A stretch of 64,000 nucleotides of DNA, from assembly GCF_038069945.1 (NCBI RefSeq), contig NZ_JBBPEV010000001.1, positions 2,054,089 through 2,118,088 of the forward strand, given 5' to 3'. This document shows positions 17,947 through 26,878 of the stretch, piece after piece. The position numbers were made by a program, and so were the translations under genes. Origin of the DNA: Aquabacterium sp. A3 (GTDB lineage: Bacteria; Pseudomonadota; Gammaproteobacteria; Burkholderiales; Burkholderiaceae_C). Below the pieces are notes generated by a model. The model ran no database searches and was not told the origin of the DNA. It saw only the letters and a program-made list of their open reading frames with translations. Numbering within the stretch: position 1 is the stretch's first letter; each line of letters begins with the position of its first letter.

Positions 17947-18759
17947 ATGAAGTCAGTGGCATTGTCTTTGGTGATCTGGTCGTTCGCCACACTGGCGCAA
18001 GCCGCGCCCGTCATCACGCTCACCGGGCGAGATGCCTTCATGGGCTCCACCAACTTCGGGCCTGGCGGCACGGGCACCGCCCCACCGGTCAGCCTGCCGG
18101 GCGACAGCCAGAGCTTCAGCGGCTTGACCCCGGCCACCCTGACGCTGGGCGGCAGCGACCAGGCCATGTCCACAGGGCCGTTTGACTCCACCAACCTGAT
18201 CGGCGCTGCGTGGGCCCATGTGCAAAGCTACAGCGCCAGCGGCTCGGTGCTGGCCGCCCAGGGACGCATCAACGTCGCGGGTGGCGGCAAGGGCTGCAAC
18301 GTGGGCGGCTGTTTTGACTTTGACGCCGGTGGCACCCACAACAATCGGCAAACGCTGTACTTCTCCATCAGCGAAGACGCAGCCTTCACCGCCAGCGGCT
18401 GGTCGGGCTCGCAGCAGATCATCGATGTGGAGCGATGGACGGGCTCGGGCTGGGAGGTCTACCGCGGATTGTTCGGTGCCTGGGATCCGTTCATCACCTA
18501 CAACAGCGGTCTGGATGGCGCGCCGCCAGTGAGCTGGAGCTTCAGCAACACCTTCCTGGCGGGCGATTACCGCATCTATAACAAGCGCGATTTTTACGTG
18601 GGCAGCACGGACGTGAGCTGGTCTTACGCCATCGAGTTCACCACGCCGGGGGCGGTGGTCACGGCGGTGCCTGAGCCCCAGGCCCTGGCCTTGTTGCTGG
18701 CCGGCCTGGGGGTGGTGGCGTGGCGCCGGCGTGGCCAGCCTTACTTGTTGCCCACCTGA
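17947..18759 (+). CDS. PEP-CTERM exosortase-substrate protein 3
   Basis: A 270-residue secreted protein. It has a signal peptide (MKSVALSLVIWSFATLAQA) and a C-terminal PEP-CTERM signal (VPEPQALALLLAGLGVVAWRRR). The ectodomain is Gly/Ser/Asn-rich with one CNVGGC motif and no recognised fold. GGGGAG at 17933-17938 supports the ATG at 17947 rather than the GTG at 17932. The 120-base leader contains G/C-rich hairpins, for example ACCCAG (17895-17900) with CTGGGT (17906-17911). Its end overlaps the convergent lipoprotein gene by 19 bases. With the two proteins near dnaN this makes three exosortase substrates in 15 kb; the exosortase itself is not in the window. Confidence 0.85.
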   Translation: MKSVALSLVIWSFATLAQAAPVITLTGRDAFMGSTNFGPGGTGTAPPVSLPGDSQSFSGLTPATLTLGGSDQAMSTGPFDSTNLIGAAWAHVQSYSASGSVLAAQGRINVAGGGKGCNVGGCFDFDAGGTHNNRQTLYFSISEDAAFTASGWSGSQQIIDVERWTGSGWEVYRGLFGAWDPFITYNSGLDGAPPVSWSFSNTFLAGDYRIYNKRDFYVGSTDVSWSYAIEFTTPGAVVTAVPEPQALALLLAGLGVVAWRRRGQPYLLPT

Positions 18760-18950
18760 TTGCCGATCACGCCACCCACGGCGGCGCCACCCGCGGTGCC
18801 CACGCCGCTGCCACCGGTCAGGATGGCACCCACGCCAGCGCCGATGGCCGCACCGGCGGCGGTGTTCTTGTCACGTTGGGTCATTTGCGAACAGGCGGCC
18901 ATCGACATCACGACGATGGCGGCAGCGCTCAGGCGGATGATCTTGTTCAT
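18741..18950 (-). CDS. Glycine-zipper lipoprotein (OsmB-like)
   Basis: A 69-residue small lipoprotein: signal peptide and lipobox SMAAC with lipidated Cys20, then an alanine/glycine zipper repeat (AAGAAIGAGVGAILTGGSGVGTAGG) typical of OsmB/SlyB-type outer-membrane proteins. These small proteins are usually stress-related, and the function is not precisely known. It is convergent with the PEP-CTERM gene. Confidence 0.85.
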   Translation of the reverse strand: MNKIIRLSAAAIVVMSMAACSQMTQRDKNTAAGAAIGAGVGAILTGGSGVGTAGGAAVGGVIGNQVGNK

Positions 18951-19007
18951 GGGGTGCTCCAGGGTTGAGGGTGGTTTGAGTCGAGGACGGGGACAAGGAC
19001 AGCGGGT

Positions 19008-19244
19008 TCATGGGGCCCGCAAGCGGGTGTTGAGTTCATCCACCACCACGGCCCAGTGGTCATCGCTCTGCAGCTTGTCTTTGATGAACATGGCTTGCGC
19101 AGGTGTCCAGAAGGGCGCCTCGCTGACCCGCACATCCTCTGGCAGCGGCCGGTGATCGTGGATGAACCGGGCGATGTCCGTTGGGGTGTCGGGCAGGCCC
19201 AGTTGTTGAAACAGGTGCCGCATGGTGGGGGTGATGGTGTCCAT
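19008..19244 (-). CDS. DUF2789 family protein
   Basis: A 78-residue protein matching the DUF2789 pattern. It has LFQQLGLPDT near the start, a central FIHDHRPLP, then APFWTPAQAMFIKDKLQSD and WAVVVDELNTRL. The function is unknown; members are small cytoplasmic proteins widespread in Beta- and Gammaproteobacteria. It is preceded, in its direction, by the divergent TetR gene at a distance of about 160 bases. Confidence 0.85.
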   Translation of the reverse strand: MDTITPTMRHLFQQLGLPDTPTDIARFIHDHRPLPEDVRVSEAPFWTPAQAMFIKDKLQSDDHWAVVVDELNTRLRAP

Positions 19245-19403
19245 GATCGGGTCCTCGGTGTCGATGCCTTGATGGTGGCCCGCACGCGGCGGCCGTGGTG
19301 TCAGCGGGCAACGGCTGTGCGCATCAGCGCTGTCCTACACGGCCGGGCGACACAGGGTCATTCAGGCGTGGGCAAGGGGCTGCATGGGCCGATAATCAGG
19401 GGC

Positions 19404-20006
19404 ATGGACCACAAACCTGAGGCCGACACCGGGCTGAAAGCCGCGTGCCTGCGCGCTGCGCGCGAAACCATCGCCGAGCGTGGGCTGGAGCAGCTCAGCC
19501 TGCGCGAGGTGGCGCGCCGCCTGGGGGTGTCGCACCAGGCGCCCTACCGGCACTTTCCGTCGCGTGATCACCTGCTGGCCGAGGTCATCCGCGAGTGTTT
19601 TCAGGATTTCGCCCGCTTTCTGGACGACCGCGAGACACAAGACGCGCCCGAGCAAGACCTCAACTGCCTGGGCACGCGCTACCTGCAGTTCGCGCTGGAG
19701 CGCCCGCTGGAGTACCGGCTGATGTTCAACACGCCCTGGCCCGAGCCCGCCGAAGAGGTGGGCCTGGTGCGCGATGCGCTGCACGCCTTCAACATCCTGC
19801 GCGATGACCTGCGTGGCATCCACGGCAGGGGCCCTGAGGCGCAGCGGCAGGTGGACCAGGACGCCATGCTGATCTGGTCGGCCATGCACGGCCTGTCCAG
19901 CATCCTGCAGTCCAGTGCGATGGTGCACCTGGACCTGGCCGACGGTGTGCGCGAGCAGGTGCCCACCTACATCATGGAGCGCGTGCGGGGCATGCTCAAG
20001 CCCTGA
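19404..20006 (+). CDS. TetR/AcrR family transcriptional regulator
   Basis: A 200-residue repressor. The N-terminal helix-turn-helix reads LSLREVARRLGVSHQAPYRHFPSRDHLL (residues about 31-58), the standard TetR recognition unit. The C-terminal ligand domain is of the WHG type. I start at ATG 19404; a longer frame exists upstream without recognisable protein. It is convergent with the RND efflux operon (9 bases between stops) and is the natural candidate to bind the two palindromes in that operon's promoter at 26834-26878, although the gene sits at the far end of the operon. Confidence 0.9.
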   Translation: MDHKPEADTGLKAACLRAARETIAERGLEQLSLREVARRLGVSHQAPYRHFPSRDHLLAEVIRECFQDFARFLDDRETQDAPEQDLNCLGTRYLQFALERPLEYRLMFNTPWPEPAEEVGLVRDALHAFNILRDDLRGIHGRGPEAQRQVDQDAMLIWSAMHGLSSILQSSAMVHLDLADGVREQVPTYIMERVRGMLKP

Positions 20007-20015
20007 GCGGGCGCG

Positions 20016-21095
20016 TCACTCCACCTCGGTGCCCAAGGCGCATTCGGCGTTTTCAGGCGCCACCGAGCAGCGCACTTTTTTGAGGGTGTTGAGCGTTCGT
20101 TTGCTGTACAGACCCTGCTGGGCTCCGGCGATGCGGCCCTGGCGCAGCGCTTCCACGTAGGTGGGCAGCACCTCGGGGCTGAGCTCTTGCCACACGCGCG
20201 CGGGGATACCGGCTTCAGAGCGCTGGATGGTCTGCATCTGCCGGTCGAACTGCGACAGCCAGAACTGGCGCGAGGCCTCGCCAAAGCCCTGGGGCAGGCG
20301 CTGGGTGTAGAACACCAGCTGCACGGTGGGGAACATGGCCGGCACCCGCACCACGGCGCCCTGCGTGCCCATGCCCTTGGCCAGCTCGAAGGGCTTGTAG
20401 GTGATGGCGGGCAGGTGGATGACATCGACCAGGCCGTTGTTGAACTTGCTGCCCACGTTGGCGATGTCCACCGACACGGCCTGGGCGCCCAGTTGCTGAA
20501 TGAGCAGGGCCTGCGGACGGTCCTGGTCGAACACGCCGATGCGCTTGCCGGCCAGCTGGTCCAGCCGCACGGCGCTGCGGTCACGCAGCATGGGGTAGGC
20601 CGCGCCCACGGGCAGCAAACCTCCGATTTCATGGGGGCCTTCTCGCACCAGCTTGGCGGCTTGCGGGCTGCTCAGGGCCGCGATGGCACGGCGCACCACC
20701 TCGTAGCTGCCCTTCATGTCGATCTGTCCGCTGCGCAGCACCAGGGCCGAGCCCATGCTGTCGATCGAGCCGGTGAAGGCGTTGAAGCCGCGCGCCCGAA
20801 AGCCCGTGACCACCAGCCCTGCGCATTGGCCCGAGCGGTAGTCTTCCACCGCGATGCGTTCGTCGGTGTAGGCGCGCATCTCGAAGTGCATGTTCAGCCG
20901 GGCCATGTGCAGGCTCTGGTCTTGCAGCAGGTTGTAGACGTCGCCCGACTTGCCCAGGATGTCCCACACGCAGATCAGCGGTTGGTTGCCGCCGGTCTGG
21001 GCGTGCAGGCCGGACGAGAAGGCGCCGAGCCCCCCGCTCAGGCCGATGACCAGCGCGGCACGCCAGCCGGCTGCCCATGGTGTGTGACGATTCAT
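20016..21095 (-). CDS. AdeT-like RND efflux-associated periplasmic protein
   Basis: A 359-residue secreted protein with signal peptide (cleavage probably after LHA near residue 32). The mature start LICVWDILGKSGDVYNLLQDQSLHM and the SIDSMGSALVL and YTDERIAVEDYRSGQC segments match the AdeT1/2 family. These proteins look like TRAP-type solute-binding proteins and are annotated with RND pumps, but their role in efflux is unclear. It is the last gene of the efflux operon; its ATG overlaps the stop of the RND pump gene by 4 bases, which supports a shared function. Confidence 0.8.
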   Translation of the reverse strand: MNRHTPWAAGWRAALVIGLSGGLGAFSSGLHAQTGGNQPLICVWDILGKSGDVYNLLQDQSLHMARLNMHFEMRAYTDERIAVEDYRSGQCAGLVVTGFRARGFNAFTGSIDSMGSALVLRSGQIDMKGSYEVVRRAIAALSSPQAAKLVREGPHEIGGLLPVGAAYPMLRDRSAVRLDQLAGKRIGVFDQDRPQALLIQQLGAQAVSVDIANVGSKFNNGLVDVIHLPAITYKPFELAKGMGTQGAVVRVPAMFPTVQLVFYTQRLPQGFGEASRQFWLSQFDRQMQTIQRSEAGIPARVWQELSPEVLPTYVEALRQGRIAGAQQGLYSKRTLNTLKKVRCSVAPENAECALGTEVE

Positions 21096-24000
21096 GCGGT
21101 TTCCTTGTTCTGTGAGGCGGGACGAACCTTGAACCACGCGGCATACAGCGCGGGCACGAAGACGAGGGTCAGGGCGGTGGCCACCACCAGGCCGCCCATG
21201 ATCGCGATGGCCATGGGGCCCCAGAACACGCTGCGGCTCAGGGGGATCATGGCCAGCACGGCGGCGGCGGCCGTGAGCACCACGGGCCGAGAGCGCCGCA
21301 CCGTGGCCTCGACGATGGCCGTCCAGGCGGGGGCACCGCCCAGGATGTCCTGATCGATCTGGTCCACCAGGATCACGGAGTTGCGCATGATCATGCCGCC
21401 CAGGGCGATGACGCCCAGCAGGGCCACAAAGCCGAAGGGCACCTGGAAGGCCAGCAGCGCGGGCACCACCCCGATGATGCCCAGCGGCGCGGTCATGAAC
21501 ACCAGCCACATCTTCGAGAAGCTGTGCAGTTGCACCATCAGGAAGAACAGCATGGCCAGGAACATGATCGGGAAGATGGCAAACAGTGCCCGGTTGGCCT
21601 TGTCGCTTTCTTCCACGGCGCCACCGGTGTCGATGCGGTAACCCAGCGGCAGGGCATCGACGATGTCTTGCAGGCTGGGGCGGATCTGTGCCGACGCATA
21701 AGGCCCTTGCACGCCATCGGCCAGGTCGGCCCGCACGGTGATGGTGGTTTCGCGGTTGTAGCGCTGCATGGCGGGCTCGTCAAAGCCGGGCTCCACACGG
21801 GCGATCTGCGCCAGGCTCACCGAGCCACCTTGCGGGCTGATGAGCTGGATGTCGGCCAGGCGGTCCAGGGTCAGGCGCTCGTCGTCGTGGGCGCGCACCA
21901 CCACATCGACCAGTTCTTCGCCGCGCCGCATCTGCGTCACAGGGGCGCCTTGCAGCATGGTTTGCACCACCTGGGCCACGTCGGTGCTGGACAGGCCCAG
22001 TTGCGCCACCTTGTGCTGGTCCACCACCAGGCGCTGCACGCGCACCTGTTCGCCCCAGTCCAGCTGCACATCGCGCACCAGCGTGCTTTGGGCCACCACC
22101 CCGCGCACCTGCTCGGCAATGCGCCGCACCTGGTCGATGTCGGGCCCCACCACCCGGAACTGCACCGGAAAGCCCACCGGCGGGCCAAACTCCAGCCGTG
22201 CCACGCGTCCGCGCAGCGTGGGGAACTGCTCGTTGGCCTCAAACAGGGCCATCAGCCGGGCGCGCACGGCTTCGCGGGCCGCCAGGTCTTTCGTCATGAT
22301 GACGAACTGCGCATAGCCGGGGTTGGGCAGCTCGGGCGCCAGCGACAGGTAAAAGCGTGGCGAGCCCGCGCCCGTGTAGGCGGTGAAGAAGCGGATGTCC
22401 GTGTCCTTCTTCAGGACCTGCTCCAGCTTCTTCACCTCGGCCTCGGTGGCGCTGTACGAGGCGCCTTCGCGCAGGCGCAGCTCCACCAGCAGCTCGGGCC
22501 GCGAGGCCGTGGGGAAGAACTGCTGCTGCACCAGGCCCATGCCGGCCACGGCCAGCACAAACACCACGCCGGTGCCGCCGATCACCCACCAGCGGTGCTG
22601 CACGGCCAGGTTCACCCAGCGGCGTAGTCGGCTGTAGATGGGCCGGTCGTAAGGATCATGGTGGCCGGCCGACAGCGTGGCGGGTAAAAGCTTCACACCC
22701 AGGTAGGGCGTGAAGACCACGGCCACCAGCCACGACACCATCAGCGCCAGGCCAACGATCCAGAAGATGCCACCGGCGTACTCGCCCGCCACCGACTTGG
22801 CAAAACCCACCGGGGTGAAGCCCGCCACCGTCACCAGCGTGCCCGTCAGCATGGGAAAGGCCGTGGATGTGTAGGCATAGGTGGCCGCGCGGATGCGGTC
22901 CCAGCCCTGCTCCATCTTCACCACCATCATCTCCACTGCGATGATGGCGTCGTCCACCAGCAGGCCCAGGGCGATGATGAGCGCGCCCAACGAGATGCGG
23001 TCCAGGCTCCAGTCCATGGCGTACATGACCACGGCCACCAGCCCCAGCACCAGCGGGATGGACGCGGCCACCACGATGCCCGTGCGCCAGCCCAGAAAGA
23101 AGAAGCACACGGCCAGCACGATGGCCAGCGCCTCCAGGAAGGCGCGTTCGAACTCCCACACCGAGTCCTTCACCACGCTGGGCTGGTCGGCATAGCGGGT
23201 GACGCTGATGCCGGCCGGCAGCGTGCGGCGCACCTCGGTCATGGTGCGCTCCAGCGCCTCGCCCAGGGCCTGGATGTTGGCCTGCTTCATCATGGTCACG
23301 CCAATGGCCAGGGCCGGTTCGCCCTGGTGGCGCACGGTGAAGCCCGGTGGGTCTTCATGCACCGGCTCAACCGTGGCCACATCGCCCACGCGCAGCACGC
23401 GGCCGCCCACGTTCAGCCGCACATCGCTGATGTCGTCCAGCGACCTGAAGCCACCCGACACCAGCACATGCACCTGGTCTTCGGCGGTCTCGACAAAGCC
23501 GGATGGCGTGACCTGGTTCTGGCGGGCCAGGGCCTGCATCAGCAGCTGGGGTGCCACGCCCTGCGCCGCCAGCTTCTGGCTGGAAAAGCTCACCACCACC
23601 TGGGCCTTGCGCTTGCCCAGCACGTTCACCTTGGCCACGTCGGGCACGGTTTGCAGGCGCCGTTTGATCTGCTCGGCCACCTCTTGCAGCTCGGCCATGC
23701 CCAGGTCGGGCGACTGCACGGCGTACAGCGTGGTGTACACATCGGTGTACTCGTCGTTGAAGAAGGGCCCGCGGATGTCGGGTGGCAGCTGGTGCCGGAT
23801 GTCGCCCACCTTCTTGCGGGCCTGGTACCAGATGGCTTCCAGCTCGGCCTTGGACTTTCGGCCCTTCATCCACATCGTCAGGCCGCCATAGCCCTGGCGC
23901 GAGAAGCTGCGGATGTTGTCCACGCCGCCGATGTCCTGCAGGGCCTGCTCGATGGGGTTGATGACGTGGTCGTGCACCTCTCGGGTGGTGGCGCCCGGCC

Positions 24001-24163
24001 AGGCCACCACCACCGTCATGGAGGGCACGTTGAACTGCGGGTCTTCCGACTGGCCCAGGTGCGTGAACGCCCACAGCCCGCTGACCAGCGTGGCGATGAT
24101 CAGAAACAGCACCATGGCCGGGTGGGTGACGGCCCATTCAGACAGGTTGAAAGAGCGGTTCAT
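21092..24163 (-). CDS. RND efflux pump inner-membrane transporter
   Basis: A 1023-residue proton-driven drug exporter. It starts MNRSFNLSEWAVTHPAMVLFLII with the first membrane helix and a large periplasmic loop, and repeats this layout after the middle, giving 12 helices. The helix-4 motif ALGLLVDDAIIAVEMM carries the paired Asp residues of the proton relay. The sequence (GQSEDPQFNVPSMTVVVAWPGAT near residue 36) places it with hydrophobe/amphiphile pumps of the VexF/MdtB-like kind rather than metal pumps. It is coupled by 4-base overlaps with the adaptor upstream and the AdeT-like gene downstream. Confidence 0.95.
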   Translation of the reverse strand: MNRSFNLSEWAVTHPAMVLFLIIATLVSGLWAFTHLGQSEDPQFNVPSMTVVVAWPGATTREVHDHVINPIEQALQDIGGVDNIRSFSRQGYGGLTMWMKGRKSKAELEAIWYQARKKVGDIRHQLPPDIRGPFFNDEYTDVYTTLYAVQSPDLGMAELQEVAEQIKRRLQTVPDVAKVNVLGKRKAQVVVSFSSQKLAAQGVAPQLLMQALARQNQVTPSGFVETAEDQVHVLVSGGFRSLDDISDVRLNVGGRVLRVGDVATVEPVHEDPPGFTVRHQGEPALAIGVTMMKQANIQALGEALERTMTEVRRTLPAGISVTRYADQPSVVKDSVWEFERAFLEALAIVLAVCFFFLGWRTGIVVAASIPLVLGLVAVVMYAMDWSLDRISLGALIIALGLLVDDAIIAVEMMVVKMEQGWDRIRAATYAYTSTAFPMLTGTLVTVAGFTPVGFAKSVAGEYAGGIFWIVGLALMVSWLVAVVFTPYLGVKLLPATLSAGHHDPYDRPIYSRLRRWVNLAVQHRWWVIGGTGVVFVLAVAGMGLVQQQFFPTASRPELLVELRLREGASYSATEAEVKKLEQVLKKDTDIRFFTAYTGAGSPRFYLSLAPELPNPGYAQFVIMTKDLAAREAVRARLMALFEANEQFPTLRGRVARLEFGPPVGFPVQFRVVGPDIDQVRRIAEQVRGVVAQSTLVRDVQLDWGEQVRVQRLVVDQHKVAQLGLSSTDVAQVVQTMLQGAPVTQMRRGEELVDVVVRAHDDERLTLDRLADIQLISPQGGSVSLAQIARVEPGFDEPAMQRYNRETTITVRADLADGVQGPYASAQIRPSLQDIVDALPLGYRIDTGGAVEESDKANRALFAIFPIMFLAMLFFLMVQLHSFSKMWLVFMTAPLGIIGVVPALLAFQVPFGFVALLGVIALGGMIMRNSVILVDQIDQDILGGAPAWTAIVEATVRRSRPVVLTAAAAVLAMIPLSRSVFWGPMAIAIMGGLVVATALTLVFVPALYAAWFKVRPASQNKETA

Positions 24164-25308
24164 GGCTGCCCTCTGTCGGACGAGGTGGGCAGCGCCAGGT
24201 GGGTGTGCGTGCGTTCGCGGGGGATGACGGCCGTGCCCGCCACCAGTTTTTGAGCCCCGGCCGATACCACCTTCATGCCCGGGCTCAGGCCGTCGATGAT
24301 GACGGCATCGCCGCTGTAGCGTTGCACGCTCACGGGCTGCGCTTGCAGGCGCTGGTCGTCACCCTGGCCGCTCACCACCCACACCTGGGGCGCGCCTTCG
24401 CGTTTGACCAGGGCCCCGGCCGGCACGCTGACGCCGCGGGTGTCTGCTGCCGGCCAGTGCACCTCGGCCGTCTGGCCCCAGCGCAGGGCGGCGGCGGGCT
24501 GCACGCCGGTCTTGAGCGCATAACGCACGCGCACCTGCCGTCCCGGGCCCATGCCTTTGGGTGCCACTTCGCGCACGCTCAGGGGCAGGGGCTTCAGCTC
24601 GGGCTGGCCGGGCACGTGCAGTTCTGCGGCCGTGCTGGTTACCAGCGGCACCAGGTCTTCGGGCAGGTCGATTTCGGCTTCGATCTCGCCGCTGCGGGCG
24701 ATCAGGAACATGGGCTGACCTTCGTCCAGCACCTGCCCGGCGTCGGCCATCACCTGCACGATCACCCCTTCGAAGGGCGCCTTGAGGGTGGCGTGGTTCA
24801 CGCGGTTGTCGGCCAATTGCGCGCCCTGCCTCGCGGCGTCCAGCCGGGCCTGGGCGGCCCGCACCCGGGTGCGTTGGCGCTCCAGCTCGGCGGCGGGGGC
24901 CGAGCCGTCGGCGCTCAGGCGCTCCAGCCGCGCGGCATCGGCCTGCAGCTGGCTCAGCTCGGCCTCGGCGCCCAGCACCTGCTGGCGGGCCGATTGCAGG
25001 CCGGTGAGCAGGTCGTCGGTGCTGAGCTGGGCCAGGGTCTGGCCTGCTTTCACGCGCTGGCCGGTCTCCACCAGGCGCAGGGTGATGCGGCCGCCCACCC
25101 TGAAACCCACCGGGCTTTCCACGCGGGGCTGCAACACCGCCGAGAACACGCGCGGCGCCCGGCCGGCGGCGGCTTGTGCGGTGCTGACCCACACCACGGG
25201 CTTGACCTCGGCCGGGGGGGCCTTGGGTTGGCAGGCGCTGAGCAGGGACAGGGTGGCCAGGGGCAGCAGCCAGGGCGCGCGGGCCCACATGGTCGAGGTG
25301 GGTTTCAT
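24160..25308 (-). CDS. RND efflux periplasmic adaptor (membrane fusion protein), lipoprotein
   Basis: A 382-residue HlyD/AcrA-type adaptor. It has signal peptide and lipobox LSAC with Cys26. A barrel-sandwich half motif (FRVGGRITLRLVETGQRVKAGQTLAQL) is followed by a helical hairpin of about 100 residues and the second half (ATLKAPFEGVIVQVMADAGQVLDEGQPMF). It links the inner-membrane pump to the outer-membrane channel. The ATG overlaps the NodT-type gene stop by 4 bases. Confidence 0.94.
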   Translation of the reverse strand: MKPTSTMWARAPWLLPLATLSLLSACQPKAPPAEVKPVVWVSTAQAAAGRAPRVFSAVLQPRVESPVGFRVGGRITLRLVETGQRVKAGQTLAQLSTDDLLTGLQSARQQVLGAEAELSQLQADAARLERLSADGSAPAAELERQRTRVRAAQARLDAARQGAQLADNRVNHATLKAPFEGVIVQVMADAGQVLDEGQPMFLIARSGEIEAEIDLPEDLVPLVTSTAAELHVPGQPELKPLPLSVREVAPKGMGPGRQVRVRYALKTGVQPAAALRWGQTAEVHWPAADTRGVSVPAGALVKREGAPQVWVVSGQGDDQRLQAQPVSVQRYSGDAVIIDGLSPGMKVVSAGAQKLVAGTAVIPRERTHTHLALPTSSDRGQP

Positions 25309-26795
25309 GGTTGAGTCTCCGTGGAGCGGGCTTCCATTTGGGTTTCAATCTGGTGCTGAGGCGCGCTTTGCCAGCCGCCACCCAGCGCGCTGTGCAGGCG
25401 CACGCGGGCCAGCCAGGCGCGCTCCAGCGCGTCGGTGTGTTGAAGTTCAGCGGCCCGCTGGGCCTGGGCCAGCGCCAGGCGGTCGATCTGGCCGATCTGC
25501 CCTTCGGCCAGCAGGCGGTCGCCCCGCGCGGCGGCCTGTTCACGCGCGGCCAGGGCGCGGGCCAGGTGCTCGGCCTGGGCGCGCGACTGTCGGGCATCGG
25601 CCAGGGCTGATTCGACGTCTTCCAGGGCTTGCCGCGCGGCCTGCTCGTACTGCAGGGCGGCGCGCTGCAAGGCGGCATCCTGCATGTCGATGCCCGCTTG
25701 CACCCGCCCGGCCGTGAACAAGGGCATGGCGAAGGCCAGGGCCGATTCATGGAAGCTGACGGGCGACAGGTCCATGCCATTGAGTCGCAGGTCTTGCCGA
25801 CCCGTGACCAGGCTGATGAAGAAGCGGGGCAGCAAGTCGGTGCGGGCCACGGCCAGGCGGGCCTGCTCGGCCAGCCAGGCGGCGCGTGCGGCGATCAGGT
25901 CGGGGCGCCGGGCAAGCAACTCGGGCGGCTGGCCGGGGGGCATCAAATCCGGCGGGGTGTGGCGCTGCGCCTGGGGGCCGGGGGCGTTCAGCCAGGGGTC
26001 CAGCTCGGTGGGGCTGGCGGCGGTCAGCGTCAGCAGCCGCGCACGGGTGAGCACCCGCAGGGTGTGCAGGGGCTCGCGTTGCGCCTGCAGTTCATCCAGG
26101 CGGGCCTGGGCCGTGGCCAGGTCGATGGCCGTGGCTTCGCCTTCGCGGACGCGGTGCGCCACGGCCCGCACGATGGCGCTTTGGTGGTCGATCAACTGCG
26201 CCATGGTGCGCAGGCGCTGCAGGGCGCCTTGGTGCAGCAGGTACTGGCTGCAGATGTCACCGATCAGCATCAGGCGGGCGCCGGCCACGCCCGCTTCGCT
26301 GCGCAGCACGTCTTGTTGTGCGGCTTGCGTGGCCATGCGGTTGCGCCCGAACAGGTCCAGCTCCCAGCCCAGGTTCAGGCTGGCTTGCCAGGCGCGCGTG
26401 TCCGGGCGCCCCTGCTTGACGGGCTCCGGCAGGCCAGAGCGCCTGTTCACGCCGGCGCCCTCCAGGCTCAGCGTGGGCCATTGGGCCGAGCCCTGGGCCA
26501 CGGCGCCTGCGCGTGCCTCCAGCACGCGGGTCCAGGCCACGCCCACGTCCAGGTTGCGCTGCAGGCCCAGCGTCACCAGGTGGTCCAGCGGCTCGCCGCC
26601 CACGTGCAGCCACCAGCGTTCTGACGCCGGGTTGGTGGCGGGCGCCGAAGCCGGTGGTGCTTGCTCGAAGCGGGCCTGCCCCAGCCACCGGGCGGCTTCG
26701 TCAGGGCGTTCGGGCTGGGCGCAGCCGGCCAGGGCCAGCGCGATCACCAGGGCCCAGGGGCCGTGGCGGTGCTGGAAGTCGGTGTTGGGGGGCAT
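25305..26795 (-). CDS. RND efflux outer-membrane factor, NodT family lipoprotein
   Basis: A 496-residue TolC/OprM-like channel subunit. The lipobox is LAGC with Cys25. Two repeated helical-barrel halves contain DHLVTLGLQRNLDVGVAWTRVLEARA and the mid-chain PPELLARRPDLIAARAAWLAEQAR, typical of NodT-family channels. It is the first gene of the efflux operon, with GGAG a few bases before the ATG. Its promoter region overlaps the end of hutG and holds two palindromic operators. Confidence 0.94.
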   Translation of the reverse strand: MPPNTDFQHRHGPWALVIALALAGCAQPERPDEAARWLGQARFEQAPPASAPATNPASERWWLHVGGEPLDHLVTLGLQRNLDVGVAWTRVLEARAGAVAQGSAQWPTLSLEGAGVNRRSGLPEPVKQGRPDTRAWQASLNLGWELDLFGRNRMATQAAQQDVLRSEAGVAGARLMLIGDICSQYLLHQGALQRLRTMAQLIDHQSAIVRAVAHRVREGEATAIDLATAQARLDELQAQREPLHTLRVLTRARLLTLTAASPTELDPWLNAPGPQAQRHTPPDLMPPGQPPELLARRPDLIAARAAWLAEQARLAVARTDLLPRFFISLVTGRQDLRLNGMDLSPVSFHESALAFAMPLFTAGRVQAGIDMQDAALQRAALQYEQAARQALEDVESALADARQSRAQAEHLARALAAREQAAARGDRLLAEGQIGQIDRLALAQAQRAAELQHTDALERAWLARVRLHSALGGGWQSAPQHQIETQMEARSTETQP

Positions 26796-26833
26796 GGAAG
26801 CGCTCCGGAGCGCAGGGCCGACGGGCCCCGATG

Positions 26834-26878
26834 GTTGACAGTGTCAACATCTTCCGATGATTTGTAGACGGTGTCAAC
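26834..26878 (-). promoter_or_regulatory. Two TetR-type operators in the efflux operon promoter
   Basis: A perfect 15-base palindrome GTTGACAGTGTCAAC lies at 26834-26848. A degenerate copy GTAGACGGTGTCAAC lies at 26864-26878, exactly 30 bases away (about three helical turns). The second copy contains, on the minus strand, TTGACA that could be the -35 box, so a bound repressor would block RNA polymerase. The last base pairs overlap the hutG stop codon. Confidence 0.75.
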
